Source: a virus
DNA length: 21,707 bases
Direction: 5' to 3' (one strand)
IMG/VR virus record: IMGVR_UViG_3300033153_001636
Span: 1 to 21,707 of that record
The stretch's first letter is position 1, and the number at the start of each line of letters is the position of its first letter. Below, piece after piece: positions 4,250 through 11,296 of the stretch. The notes beneath the pieces were generated by a model. That model saw only the letters and a list, made by a program, of their open reading frames with translations. It had not been told where the DNA came from and did not search any database. Both the position numbers and the translations under genes were made by a program.

Positions 4250-4753
4250 ATGAATGAATATCAAAGGTTTTTAAAATCTAAACAAAAAAATATAATAGAC
4301 ACAGGATTTGATATTGATGAGGAACAATTGAATGATAATTTGTTTGATTTTCAAAAATTTCTTGTAAAAATTGCATTAAAAAAAGGAAGATTTGCAATAT
4401 TTGCCAATTGTGGTTTAGGTAAAACTATTTGTCAGTTAGAATGGGCGTATCAAGTAAATAAAAAAGAAAATAAAAAAGTAATTTATTTTAAAGAGGAGGA
4501 GCAAATGCAAAGTAAAAAAATTAAAATCATGGGTATTATTAGTTTGTTTTTAGCAAGCATATTATCATTTTATTTGATATTTTATAAATTAACTCCTTTT
4601 TTATGTAGATTTTTACCACAGTCTAATGAATGGACAAAATTTATAAAATTATTGGTGTATATAATAATAGGTTGGTGTGGGGGGATAACAATACCATTAA
4701 GTTTGTTATTCTTCGCATTTTACTTATTATTTAACTTAAATAATAGAAGATAA
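4250..4753 (+). CDS. Truncated phage helicase N-terminus fused in frame to a membrane protein
   Basis: The first ~80 residues (MNEYQRFLKSKQKNIIDTGF ... LFDFQKFLVKIALKKGRFAI then FANCGLGKTICQLEWA) are the unmistakable start of the large phage DEAD/SNF2-like DNA helicases, including the Walker A motif GLGKT. In intact proteins several hundred residues with motifs Ia-VI follow. Here the sequence jumps after KKVIYF straight into EEEQMQSKKIKIMGIISLFL, a two-helix membrane protein with its own ribosome-binding site. This looks like an in-frame deletion that removed the helicase body. The 167-aa product could bind but not use ATP as a helicase. AAAGGAATAAAT precedes the ATG. A residual function cannot be excluded. 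Confidence 0.75.
   Translation: MNEYQRFLKSKQKNIIDTGFDIDEEQLNDNLFDFQKFLVKIALKKGRFAIFANCGLGKTICQLEWAYQVNKKENKKVIYFKEEEQMQSKKIKIMGIISLFLASILSFYLIFYKLTPFLCRFLPQSNEWTKFIKLLVYIIIGWCGGITIPLSLLFFAFYLLFNLNNRR
4505..4753 (+). CDS. Small two-helix membrane protein (internal start)
   Basis: ATG 4505 is preceded by AAAGAGGAGGAGCAA, a far better ribosome-binding site than that of the longer frame. The 82-residue product has a basic N-terminus (MQSKKIKIM), one hydrophobic helix (GIISLFLASILSFYLIFY), a polar loop (CRFLPQSNEWTKF) and a second hydrophobic region (LLVYIIIGWCGGITIPLSLL, then FFAFYLLF). It was probably an independent gene before the upstream deletion. The family is not recognised; a small inner-membrane phage protein is all that can be said. 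Confidence 0.6.
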   Translation: MQSKKIKIMGIISLFLASILSFYLIFYKLTPFLCRFLPQSNEWTKFIKLLVYIIIGWCGGITIPLSLLFFAFYLLFNLNNRR

Positions 4754-4784
4754 AGAAGTTAAATAGAGGAATAGGAGGGCTAGA

Positions 4785-4976
4785 GTGAGTAAAGAAGTAA
4801 AAGTACCTGTTGAGTGGCTAGAGGGGTTGGTAGAATCAAAGAAACAGGCTGAAAGTGAATATAAAAAAGGATGTGCGAAATTAACACTTGAAGTTGTTGG
4901 GAAGTTATGCGACTTGTTTGCTTATATTGATGATGCTAAAAGTTTAATAGAGAGGGGAAACGATGAAAATAAATAG
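4785..4976 (+). CDS. Small hypothetical phage protein, 63 aa
   Basis: A GTG start after AGGAGGGCTAGA. The product begins MSKEVKVPVEWLEGLVESKK and is acidic and largely helical, probably coiled-coil. The pattern 'VPVEWLEGLVE' near the start resembles short phage proteins placed in middle-gene clusters. No catalytic motif or membrane segment is visible. Its stop overlaps the next tiny ORF by 14 bases, as in compact phage operons. Confidence 0.65.
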   Translation: MSKEVKVPVEWLEGLVESKKQAESEYKKGCAKLTLEVVGKLCDLFAYIDDAKSLIERGNDENK

Positions 4977-5046
4977 TAAATGGTTAACGCTTAAAATTAT
5001 AGATTATGGACTAAAAGTTATTAATAATAATATGAATAGGAGATAA
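4963..5046 (+). CDS. Tiny ORF, 27 aa
   Basis: ATG 4963 with AGAGGGGAAACG upstream encodes MKINSKWLTLKIIDYGLKVI plus NNNMNRR. It overlaps the end of the preceding gene, and its last codons (AATAGGAGATAA) form the ribosome-binding site of the next one. Overlap and spacing fit a genuine phage micro-gene, but there is no homology argument. Confidence 0.4.
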   Translation: MKINSKWLTLKIIDYGLKVINNNMNRR

Positions 5047-5051
5047 TAAAA

Positions 5052-5127
5052 ATGACGCAAGATAAAAAAGAATATATGATAGGTAACGAAATTATCAAAA
5101 AATTTTGAAAAAGAATTAGACGAGTAA
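5052..5127 (+). pseudogene. Tiny ORF with a probable one-base frameshift
   Basis: ATG 5052, preceded by AATAGGAGATAATAAAA, reads MTQDKKEYMIGNEIIKKF and stops at 5108. Removing one A from the A6 run at about 5097 gives MTQDKKEYMIGNEIIKNFEK plus ELDE, stopping at 5127, with coding-like sequence across the join. A homopolymer slip, in the genome or the read, is the simplest explanation. Confidence 0.35.
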
Positions 5128-5147
5128 TTACTACTAATTTATGTAAA

Positions 5148-5169
5148 TTCATGTAAATATTTACATGAA
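5148..5169. promoter_or_regulatory. 22-bp perfect palindrome before ninG-like gene
   Basis: The palindrome, centred on CATGTAAATATTTACATG, is preceded by an extra half-site (ATGTAAAT at 5141-5148). It ends ten bases before the NinG-like start and abuts its AAAGGAGAC ribosome-binding site. It could be an operator for a dimeric repressor, or in RNA a hairpin that affects access to the start. Confidence 0.6.
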
Positions 5170-5179
5170 AGGAGACTAG

Positions 5180-5665
5180 ATGTATCATCCTAAAAAAAAG
5201 AAAGTCAAAACTTCTACACTTAAAAACAAACTTGTTAGAATATTCAATCTATATATCAGATTAAGAGACACATATGATAATGGAATTGTTAAATGTATAT
5301 CTTGTGGCAAATTTTATGTTTTTGAAGCAGTAGATTGTGGACATTTTGTCAATTGTTCTGTTGGAAGTTTACAGTTTAATGAGCAAAATTGTAATGCTCA
5401 ATGCAGAGCTTGCAATCGTTTTCAGGAAGGTAATAATATTGAATATACGCAAGGTATTATGAAAAAATATGGAATAGACATCATAGATAAACTTAGGATA
5501 ATCAAACAAACACATTCACATTTTAAAGCGTTTGATTACGAAATTATGATTAAACATTATGCTGGCGAAGCTTTAAAACTAGTAGAGACTAAAAGCCTAG
5601 ACGATGATACAAAACAAAAAATAATAAAAACGTGCAAAGCTATTGTAAATAAGACTGATATATAG
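5180..5665 (+). CDS. ninG: NinG-like (Rap) recombination protein
   Basis: A 161-residue protein of the lambda NinG/Rap family, which cleaves branched recombination intermediates and assists phage recombination. Family signatures are in order: a basic start (HPKKKKVKTSTLKNKLVR), FNLYIRLRDT, a first Cys pair KCISCGKF (C39, C42), DCGHFVN (52-58), then NEQNCNAQCRACNRFQEGNN (68-87), the zinc-binding HNH-like core. The usual YTQGIMKKYG segment follows. The length is slightly short for the family but complete. Ribosome-binding site AAAGGAGAC; the 22-bp palindrome just upstream suggests individual control. The next gene follows after 17 bp. Confidence 0.9.
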   Translation: MYHPKKKKVKTSTLKNKLVRIFNLYIRLRDTYDNGIVKCISCGKFYVFEAVDCGHFVNCSVGSLQFNEQNCNAQCRACNRFQEGNNIEYTQGIMKKYGIDIIDKLRIIKQTHSHFKAFDYEIMIKHYAGEALKLVETKSLDDDTKQKIIKTCKAIVNKTDI

Positions 5666-5682
5666 AAAACAGGAGGGTATAT

Positions 5683-6042
5683 ATGAGAATAATCACAAAA
5701 AAAGAATTTGAATTATATAAAAAGGAATGTGAGAAATGGTTAGAAGTCTTTGGATTGCAAAGTTGGAATGTTTCTATTATACAAAAAGAAATAGACCCCG
5801 AAGAAGCATTTGGCGCATGTGAATGGGAATATGAGAATAGATGTGCTTCTCTCGTGTTAAATACAAAATGCTATCTTCCTAATTTAGATATAAAAGAAAC
5901 CGCATTACATGAATGCTTAGAATTATTATTATGCCCATTGCAGGACCTGGCTCAATGCAGAAATTGGGATCACTCAGAATGGACAAAAGAAAGACATAGC
6001 GTTATAAATACAGTAGCAAGAATATTGCAATATAAAACATAG
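5683..6042 (+). CDS. Small zincin-like phage protein (HExxE)
   Basis: A 119-residue protein with an ACAGGAGGGTATAT ribosome-binding site. The pattern ALHECLELLLCPL (H76, E77, E80) followed ~25 residues later by KERHSVINTVARIL fits a small, widespread group of phage proteins that look like minimal zinc metallopeptidases. It has the HE...E helix and a C-terminal helix with E/H, but no complete HExxH. The first half (WLEVFGLQSWNVSIIQKEID, and CASLVLNTKCYL) would be the usual beta-sheet part. Whether it cleaves anything is unknown. It belongs to the same middle operon as the NinG-like gene. Confidence 0.7.
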   Translation: MRIITKKEFELYKKECEKWLEVFGLQSWNVSIIQKEIDPEEAFGACEWEYENRCASLVLNTKCYLPNLDIKETALHECLELLLCPLQDLAQCRNWDHSEWTKERHSVINTVARILQYKT

Positions 6043-6051
6043 GAGGGATAT

Positions 6052-6312
6052 ATGCTAAAAATATTGTGGTGCATATTATTCCATCAGAGATATTATAGAA
6101 AAAGAATATTTAACAATGTTATACTTTATCATTGTTAAATATGTGATGTCTACCTAGAGAAATTGAGAAAGTTTTATCTTAACTATGTGGTATGTAAATT
6201 AAAATAAATTAAGGCAGTTTATACAGAATTATTATTAAAAGATAAGACAGAAAAATCCTTTGAAATTGACAAAAATTTAAAAATAGCTTTGGATTATGAT
6301 GCTTCAAAATAA
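6052..6312 (+). pseudogene. Small gene broken by two in-frame stops
   Basis: A perfect AGGAGGGATAT precedes ATG 6052. The frame reads MLKILWCILFHQRYYRKRIF and then NNVILYHC, followed by TAA at 6136. In the same frame ICDVYLEKLRKFYLNYVV then CKLK follows, another TAA, and then IKAVYTELLLKDKTEKSFEI and DKNLKIALDYDASK to 6312. The split HC*IC would make a CxxC-type site if the stop were a sense codon. The last third has very coding-like composition. I read this as a decayed gene or two fused remnants. The first 28 codons may still be translated. Confidence 0.45.
6106..6142. repeat. 13-bp inverted repeat over the stop of the broken gene
   Basis: The arms AATATTTAACAATG (last 13 bases, 6106-6118) and CATTGTTAAATAT (6130-6142) are perfectly complementary with an 11-nt loop. 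No T-tract follows, so it is not a typical terminator; it may stabilise the mRNA end or bind a protein. Confidence 0.6.
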
Positions 6313-6318
6313 ACATAT

Positions 6319-6394
6319 AAGTTATCCACAAGCTGTTTAGGGTAAACTTGTATATAATTACCTATTTTATTTATTGACAGCTTGTGGATAACTT
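6319..6394. repeat. 18-bp inverted repeat carrying two consensus DnaA boxes
   Basis: AAGTTATCCACAAGCTGT (6319-6336) is perfectly repeated in inverted orientation at 6377-6394, with 40 bp between. Each arm contains TTATCCACA, the exact DnaA-box consensus, facing the other. The spacer is AT-rich. A near copy of one arm lies at 3253-3266 before the replication gene. Possible roles are a replication origin, or a control site for the late promoter that overlaps the right arm. Confidence 0.75.
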
Positions 6395-6402
6395 GTTAGT
6401 AT
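6374..6402 (+). promoter_or_regulatory. Promoter for the virion operon
   Basis: TTGACA (6374-6379), a 17-bp spacer and TAGTAT (6397-6402). The spacer consists almost entirely of the right DnaA-box arm, so a protein bound there should block or alter transcription of the terminase-to-virion operon. Confidence 0.65.
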
Positions 6403-6462
6403 GTTGTTAGTAACTTGTTGATAAGATTAAAAAACAGAGAAAAAACAGAGAAAGGAGGGCAT

Positions 6463-6846
6463 TTGGTAACTCCATTGTTTCAAATAGGAAGAAAAAAAAC
6501 AGGCGGCAGAAAAAAAGGGACGAAAAATAAAAAAGTTCTTGGTATTCAAGAAATTATAAATAGAAATTATAATGGTTTTGATGTCGTCGAGAAGATGATC
6601 GAAGTATTGCACACTAGAAAGCTATCGAACGATCAACAATTAGCGTACATGAAAGAAATTGCACAATACACACACGCAAAAAGAAAAGCAATAGAATTAT
6701 CTAACAGCGACGATGAACCGTTAAGAATTGAACACAATGTTTTTCATATTTGTATTGAAGAGCGTATCAACGCATTGAACATAGCCAAAACAGACAAAAA
6801 TTCAAAAAAACTAGCACTCAAAAAAAGCGTTGAAAATAAAGGATAA
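6463..6846 (+). CDS. Small terminase-like protein
   Basis: I choose TTG 6463, five bases after AAAGGAGGGCA; the upstream in-frame start at 6415 has no ribosome-binding site. The 127-residue product begins MVTPLFQIGRKKTGGRKKGT. This is the basic GRKKGTxNK start shared by small terminase-like DNA-binding proteins of podoviruses. A helical part with Q-LAYMKEIAQYTHAKRKAIE and an acidic EHNVFHICIEERI strand near the end follow. In the family the N-terminus binds packaging sites in DNA and the C-terminal part contacts the large subunit. Placement directly before the large terminase supports the call. The sequence is too divergent for a firmer family name. Confidence 0.7.
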   Translation: MVTPLFQIGRKKTGGRKKGTKNKKVLGIQEIINRNYNGFDVVEKMIEVLHTRKLSNDQQLAYMKEIAQYTHAKRKAIELSNSDDEPLRIEHNVFHICIEERINALNIAKTDKNSKKLALKKSVENKG

Positions 6847-6881
6847 ATTGCTAGTTGGTATATATAGAAGAAGAAAAGTAA

Positions 6882-6923
6882 ATGATAAAACTTAGCACTC
6901 TAAAAAATGAAGGTGAAATGTGA
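6882..6923 (+). CDS. 13-codon mini-ORF coupled to the large terminase
   Basis: ATG 6882 encodes MIKLSTLKNEGEM and ends in ATGTGAG, overlapping the GTG start of the large terminase by three bases (6920-6922). It may only couple translation. Alternatively it may be the former N-terminus of the terminase split off by a frameshift, because 'LSTLKNE' reads like coding sequence. Confidence 0.3.
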   Translation: MIKLSTLKNEGEM

Positions 6924-8434
6924 GTATATGCAGTCAATTATCAAGAAAGCAATCAAATAAGTTATATTTAGATGTCTTAGAAGAGAAAGACGCTAAATCT
7001 CTAAGACAGTTGTGTCAACAAGATCTGTTTTTTCTTCTTACTGTTGCTTGCAAGCGTATAGATATAGACCGGGAATGGTTATATCAGAGATGTAGAGAAG
7101 TCGAAGCTAATGCGAACGGATATTTAGACTTGTGGGCGAGAGAACATTATAAGTCAACTATAATCACTTTTGGTAAAACAATTCAAGATATATTATGCAA
7201 TCCTGATCTTACTGTAGGAATATTTTCACATACACGACCAATCGCAAAAGCATTTTTGGATCAAATAAAAAGAGAATTTGAAACCAATGATTTTTTAAAA
7301 AAGTTATTTTCTGACATTTTATATGAGTTTCCGACCAGAGAATCGCAAAAATGGTCATTAGATGCTGGTATTATAGTGAAAAGAAAAACTAACCCAAAAG
7401 AATGTACAATAGAGGCGTGGGGATTAGTAGATGGACAGCCGACAGGGAAGCATTTCAACTTGCTTGTATATGATGATGTTGTTACAATCGCTAGCGTTAC
7501 AACCCCAGAACAAATTCAAAAAACTACAGATGCTTTAGCATTGTCATATAATCTCGGTAGTGACGGAGGAAGACGTAGATTTATCGGTACTAGATATCAT
7601 TACAATGATACTTATAGAGCTATAATTGAGAGAAAGACTGTAATAGTACGGACACATGCGGCGACTGATAACGGTCTTGTAACTGGGAATCCAGTCCTGT
7701 TTAGTCAGAAAGATTTGTTGCAAAAATATAACGATATGGGAGTATATGTATTCTCTTGTCAGATGTTACAGAATCCCTCGGCTGATAAGGCAATGGGTTT
7801 CAAAAAAGAATGGTTGAATCATTATGACAGAATATCAAATACAGAGTGTTGGAATTATTATATTTTGGTTGATCCTGCAGGAGAGAAGAAAAAAGGTAGT
7901 GATTACACTGTAATGTTAGTAATTGCCACTGCTCATGATAATAGTTACTATCTTATAGACGCTATACGTGCAAGATATAATCTTTCAGAACGTACAGACA
8001 AGCTATTTGAGTTAGTGAAGAAATATAATCCTATTCGTGTAGGCTACGAAAAATATGGATTGCAAAGCGATATAGAGCATATTAAGTACGTGCAAGAACA
8101 ATACAATTATAGATTCAATATAGTAGCGCTTAGCGGGCAAATTTCTAAAAACGACAGAATTAGAAGCTTAGTTCCTATTTTCCAAAATAATAGAATGTGG
8201 TTTCCGCATACGTTATATTATATTGACCATGAAAATAAACAAAAAGATTTCATTGATGAGTTTATACGTCTTGAATATGATGCGTTCCCAGTATGCGTTC
8301 ATGATGATATGTTAGACTGTTTGGCTCGCATAACAGACGAAAAATTTGGGATAGAATTTCCTAATTTCGAGCAACTGACAAGCAATAATGATATATACAC
8401 AGCTAAAACAGATTATGATGTACTAATAGGATAG
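6920..8434 (+). CDS. terL: Terminase large subunit
   Basis: A 504-residue packaging motor of the T7/Bbp-like podovirus type. The N-terminal ATPase has a deviant Walker A LWAREHYKST (71-80), Walker B LLVYDDVV (181-188; D185, D186) and the coupling region FIGTRYHYNDTY (221-232). The C-terminal RNase H-like nuclease has its acidic residues in ILVDPAGEKKKGSDYT (D318), VGYEKYG (E377) and CVHDDMLDCLAR (D462/D463). It translocates DNA into proheads and cuts concatemers. GTG start with AAGGTGAA upstream, overlapping a mini-ORF. The length is normal. It is followed by the short conserved protein typical of this gene order. Confidence 0.95.
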   Translation: MSICSQLSRKQSNKLYLDVLEEKDAKSLRQLCQQDLFFLLTVACKRIDIDREWLYQRCREVEANANGYLDLWAREHYKSTIITFGKTIQDILCNPDLTVGIFSHTRPIAKAFLDQIKREFETNDFLKKLFSDILYEFPTRESQKWSLDAGIIVKRKTNPKECTIEAWGLVDGQPTGKHFNLLVYDDVVTIASVTTPEQIQKTTDALALSYNLGSDGGRRRFIGTRYHYNDTYRAIIERKTVIVRTHAATDNGLVTGNPVLFSQKDLLQKYNDMGVYVFSCQMLQNPSADKAMGFKKEWLNHYDRISNTECWNYYILVDPAGEKKKGSDYTVMLVIATAHDNSYYLIDAIRARYNLSERTDKLFELVKKYNPIRVGYEKYGLQSDIEHIKYVQEQYNYRFNIVALSGQISKNDRIRSLVPIFQNNRMWFPHTLYYIDHENKQKDFIDEFIRLEYDAFPVCVHDDMLDCLARITDEKFGIEFPNFEQLTSNNDIYTAKTDYDVLIG

Positions 8435-8446
8435 GGAGGTTATAAT

Positions 8447-8719
8447 ATGACAGGATTGGTGAAAGGTATAGCAGATGCAACAATTAGTCCATTAGTGAGC
8501 GGGATTACTGACACTTTTTTAAAGTCAAAGAAAAAAAAAGATACTGGAGTTCCAGTAGTTCCAAACACCGAGGAGCGAGCTAAGACTATTACAGATACAG
8601 CCAAAGAGGCGCAGTTAAAGAAAAAAACTAAAAGAGGTTTTAGTTCGACATTATTAACAAGTCCGCTAGGCGTGAAAAGCCAGGGAAGAGTAGAACTAAA
8701 AACACTCTTGGGGGAATAA
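8447..8719 (+). CDS. Short conserved podovirus protein between terminase and portal
   Basis: A 90-residue protein after GGGAGGTTATAAT. The N-terminus (LVKGIADATISPLVSGITDT) could insert in or lie along a membrane. The middle is highly charged and Lys-rich, and the end GFSSTLLTSPLGVKSQGR then VELKTLLGE is a signature I recall from small proteins at this locus in Bbp/T7-like phages (the 'STLLTsplGv...KTLLGE' tail). The function is unknown; it may be a minor virion or head-tail assembly factor. An open frame on the other strand (8440-8754) is its shadow. Confidence 0.75.
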   Translation: MTGLVKGIADATISPLVSGITDTFLKSKKKKDTGVPVVPNTEERAKTITDTAKEAQLKKKTKRGFSSTLLTSPLGVKSQGRVELKTLLGE

Positions 8720-8720
8720 T

Positions 8721-10370
8721 TTGGATAAGAAGAATTATACAGCAAGATTAGCATCCTTAACGAATAGCAATAGTACGTTTAGAGCTCATTGGAAAGATAT
8801 ATCAGAGTATTTATTGCCTCGCCGTGGCTTGTATTTGACTGAAACCTCACAAAGTACTTATAATCGTGGTGAAAAAAAAGGTCAAAAAATTATAAATGGA
8901 TTACCAAGTGAATCACTAAAGACATTAGCAAGTGGTCTATATAGTGGTTTGACCCCAAGTTCTACGCCTTGGTTCATGATGACGATTGATGATGAAGAAT
9001 TGAAAGAACAACAAGATGTGAAAACGTGGTTACATGATGTCAGGAGTAAAATGTTAAGTGCATTAGCACAATCAAACTTTTATTCTATTATCGCTGGTAT
9101 ATATACAGAATTAGCCGCATTTGGGACGTCCGCCTTGATTATAGAAGAAGATTTCAATAATATATTAAGATTTAAGCATTTTACGATTGGGTCTTATTAT
9201 TTAGCTAACGATTCGGACCAAAGAGTTAATATATTATACAGAAAATTCACAATGACTGCTAATCAAATGATAGATAAATTCGGCGAAGAAAATGTATCAG
9301 AACAAATACAACAAGCCTTTAAAAATAATGACTTGCAGACTAATTTTGAAATTGTACATTGTATTCAACCTAATACGCAATCAGAAAAATTTAAGAATTT
9401 TGAATATGAATCTGTTTATTTCCAAGAAGGTGCTACATCTCCGGAATTTTTAAAAGTATCAGGTTATCATGAGAAACCTTTTGCCGTAGCACGTTGGGAT
9501 TTAATAGGCGATGGAGTTTATGGGGATAGTTGTCCGGGCATGATAGCTTTGGGTGATATTAAGATGTTACAAAAAATGGAAATTAAAAAGTTAAAAGGCT
9601 TAGATAAGGCTGTTGATCCTCCAATGAATGCTCCATCGAGTTTGAAAAACAAACCTAACACTATCGTGTCGGGAGGTGTTAATTATATTGACCCTGCTTC
9701 TGCTCAACAAAGTTTTACACCTACATACATGGTTAGTTTGGACTATCAAAAAATAGCTTTTGAATTAGATCGAGTAGAGGCGAGAATTAAAAGATTCTTT
9801 TTTAACGAGTTATTTTTCACTGTCTCGGCTCAAACTAAAAACATGACTGCAACAGAAGTAGCTAGACGACACGAAGAAAGAGTTATGATGTTTGGTGCGG
9901 TACTAGAAAGGTTACAATCTGAGTTATTTGATGATATTCTAACCCGTGTATATTCTATATTAGACAATTTCGGAATGATCCCAGAACCTCCTAAAGCATT
10001 AGCCGATAAGCCTTTAGAAATAAGGTATATTTCTCAATTATCACAATCTCAACGTGCTATCCAAACAACAGCATTAGAGCAAGTTACAGCGTTTGTAGGA
10101 AATGTTGCACAACTTAAGCCTGAAACATTAGACAAGATAGATTTTGACGAAACAGTAGACCAGTATGCAGATATGATAGGTGTTCCACCTAAAGTTGTAC
10201 GGACCGATGAAGCGGTATTGGGTATAAGAAATCAACGTGCAGAGCAATTAGCGGCACAGCAAATGGCTGAATCTGGAAAACAGTTAGCAGATACAAGTAA
10301 AACATTATCTGATACTGAACTAAATAAAGATAGTGCGTTAGATGGACTATTGGAGGGCGAAAGTGGTTGA
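8721..10370 (+). CDS. Portal / head-to-tail connector protein (T7 gp8-like)
   Basis: A 549-residue protein starting at TTG 8721 behind GGGGGAATAAT. It has the features of podovirus head-to-tail connecting proteins: FRAHWKDISEYLLPRRG near the N-terminus, LKTLASGLYSGLTPSSTPWF (about 75-95), LAAFGTSALIIEED, the clip-region VARWDLIGDGVYGDSCPG, and MTATEVARRHEERV in the long stem helix. The C-terminus is Gln/Ala-rich. Twelve copies would form the portal ring at one capsid vertex, where the terminase docks and the tail tubular proteins attach. It ends inside the start region of the next gene. Confidence 0.95.
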   Translation: MDKKNYTARLASLTNSNSTFRAHWKDISEYLLPRRGLYLTETSQSTYNRGEKKGQKIINGLPSESLKTLASGLYSGLTPSSTPWFMMTIDDEELKEQQDVKTWLHDVRSKMLSALAQSNFYSIIAGIYTELAAFGTSALIIEEDFNNILRFKHFTIGSYYLANDSDQRVNILYRKFTMTANQMIDKFGEENVSEQIQQAFKNNDLQTNFEIVHCIQPNTQSEKFKNFEYESVYFQEGATSPEFLKVSGYHEKPFAVARWDLIGDGVYGDSCPGMIALGDIKMLQKMEIKKLKGLDKAVDPPMNAPSSLKNKPNTIVSGGVNYIDPASAQQSFTPTYMVSLDYQKIAFELDRVEARIKRFFFNELFFTVSAQTKNMTATEVARRHEERVMMFGAVLERLQSELFDDILTRVYSILDNFGMIPEPPKALADKPLEIRYISQLSQSQRAIQTTALEQVTAFVGNVAQLKPETLDKIDFDETVDQYADMIGVPPKVVRTDEAVLGIRNQRAEQLAAQQMAESGKQLADTSKTLSDTELNKDSALDGLLEGESG

Positions 10371-10665
10371 AAATGTTGCAAATAAACAGGGCATAAAATC
10401 TAAAGAAGAAAAAGAGAAGAATAAACGTAAACAGGAATTAGAAGATATTAAAAGTATATTAAAGACAAAGCCAGGATTACGGTTTTTTAAAAGATTTTTA
10501 AAAGAAGGTCGTCTATTTCAAACGACTTTCACAGGGAACAGTCAAACATTTTTTCTTGAAGGACATAGAAATTTAGGTTTAATTTTCTTCAATGATATTT
10601 GTGAGGCTGCTCCTGATAAAATAGCAAAATTAATGATTAATAAAAAGGAGGATGACGATGGCTGA
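10363..10665 (+). CDS. Bbp19-like phage protein
   Basis: I choose GTG 10363, which has GGAGGGCGAAA directly upstream inside the portal gene; the ATG at 10342 has no such site. The 100-residue product has a charged coiled-coil N-terminus. It then shows the family core LKTKPGLRFFKRFLKEGRLF and TTFTGNSQTFFLEGHRNLGL followed by an acidic-helical end (ICEAAPDKIAKLM). This 'fTGNsqtfFnEGrRnvGl' core is typical of the Bbp19 family, found between portal and scaffold genes of podoviruses. The function is unknown, probably virion assembly. The stop overlaps the next start by eight bases. Confidence 0.85.
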   Translation: MVENVANKQGIKSKEEKEKNKRKQELEDIKSILKTKPGLRFFKRFLKEGRLFQTTFTGNSQTFFLEGHRNLGLIFFNDICEAAPDKIAKLMINKKEDDDG

Positions 10666-11281
10666 GGAAACAAACATTGACCAAAATAACACTGATGTGA
10701 ATGTTGAAAAAGATGCCACAAATACTGATACAACTTCAACTAAAGAGACGTCAGTAGAGAAAGTTAAAGGTTTATTAGATGATGACGGAAAAGCAAAAGA
10801 TGAAGGGGAAAAGGAAGATACTGTAGTAGAGTATCAAGACTTTGAAATACCCGAAAACATTGAAATCAACGAAGAATTAATGAATAAATTTACGTCATTA
10901 GCGAAAGACTCTAAACTTTCTCAAGAGAGCGCGCAGGCTTTATTGAGTTTATCTATGGAAAATGCAGAAAAAGCATTAGCGCAACAACAAGATGAATTTT
11001 TGAAAATTCGTCAAGAATGGCAAAAGAATATTAAAGAAGATATTGAATTTGGAGGTAAAAACTTTCAGGAAAGTATTGTGAGAGCAAAACGTACTCTTGC
11101 AAAGTTTGGATCTGAAGAATTGACTGGAACTTTAACAAATTCAGGGTTAGGCGATAATCCTGAACTAATCAAAATGTTAATTAGGATTGATAAAGTGATA
11201 GGCGAAGACAGTAGCATTGATGGCGATAAGCCTAAAGAGCCATTCGCTAATACATTTTATAAAAATAGTCAACATAATTAA
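10658..11281 (+). CDS. Scaffold-like capsid assembly protein
   Basis: ATG 10658 is preceded by AAGGAGGATGACG. The 207-residue product is very acidic, with a disordered Thr/Asp/Glu-rich first third, the FEIPENIEINEELMNKFTSL helix, and a helical coiled-coil centre (SQESAQALLSLSMENAEKAL). The C-terminus is mixed-charge (KPKEPFANTFYKNSQHN). This layout, including the '...ELINMLIRIDKVIGED' type helix, and the place directly before the major capsid gene are those of podovirus scaffold proteins, which guide prohead assembly and then leave. The assignment rests on composition and position more than on conserved motifs. Confidence 0.8.
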   Translation: MAEETNIDQNNTDVNVEKDATNTDTTSTKETSVEKVKGLLDDDGKAKDEGEKEDTVVEYQDFEIPENIEINEELMNKFTSLAKDSKLSQESAQALLSLSMENAEKALAQQQDEFLKIRQEWQKNIKEDIEFGGKNFQESIVRAKRTLAKFGSEELTGTLTNSGLGDNPELIKMLIRIDKVIGEDSSIDGDKPKEPFANTFYKNSQHN

Positions 11282-11296
11282 ACGGAGGATATTATT

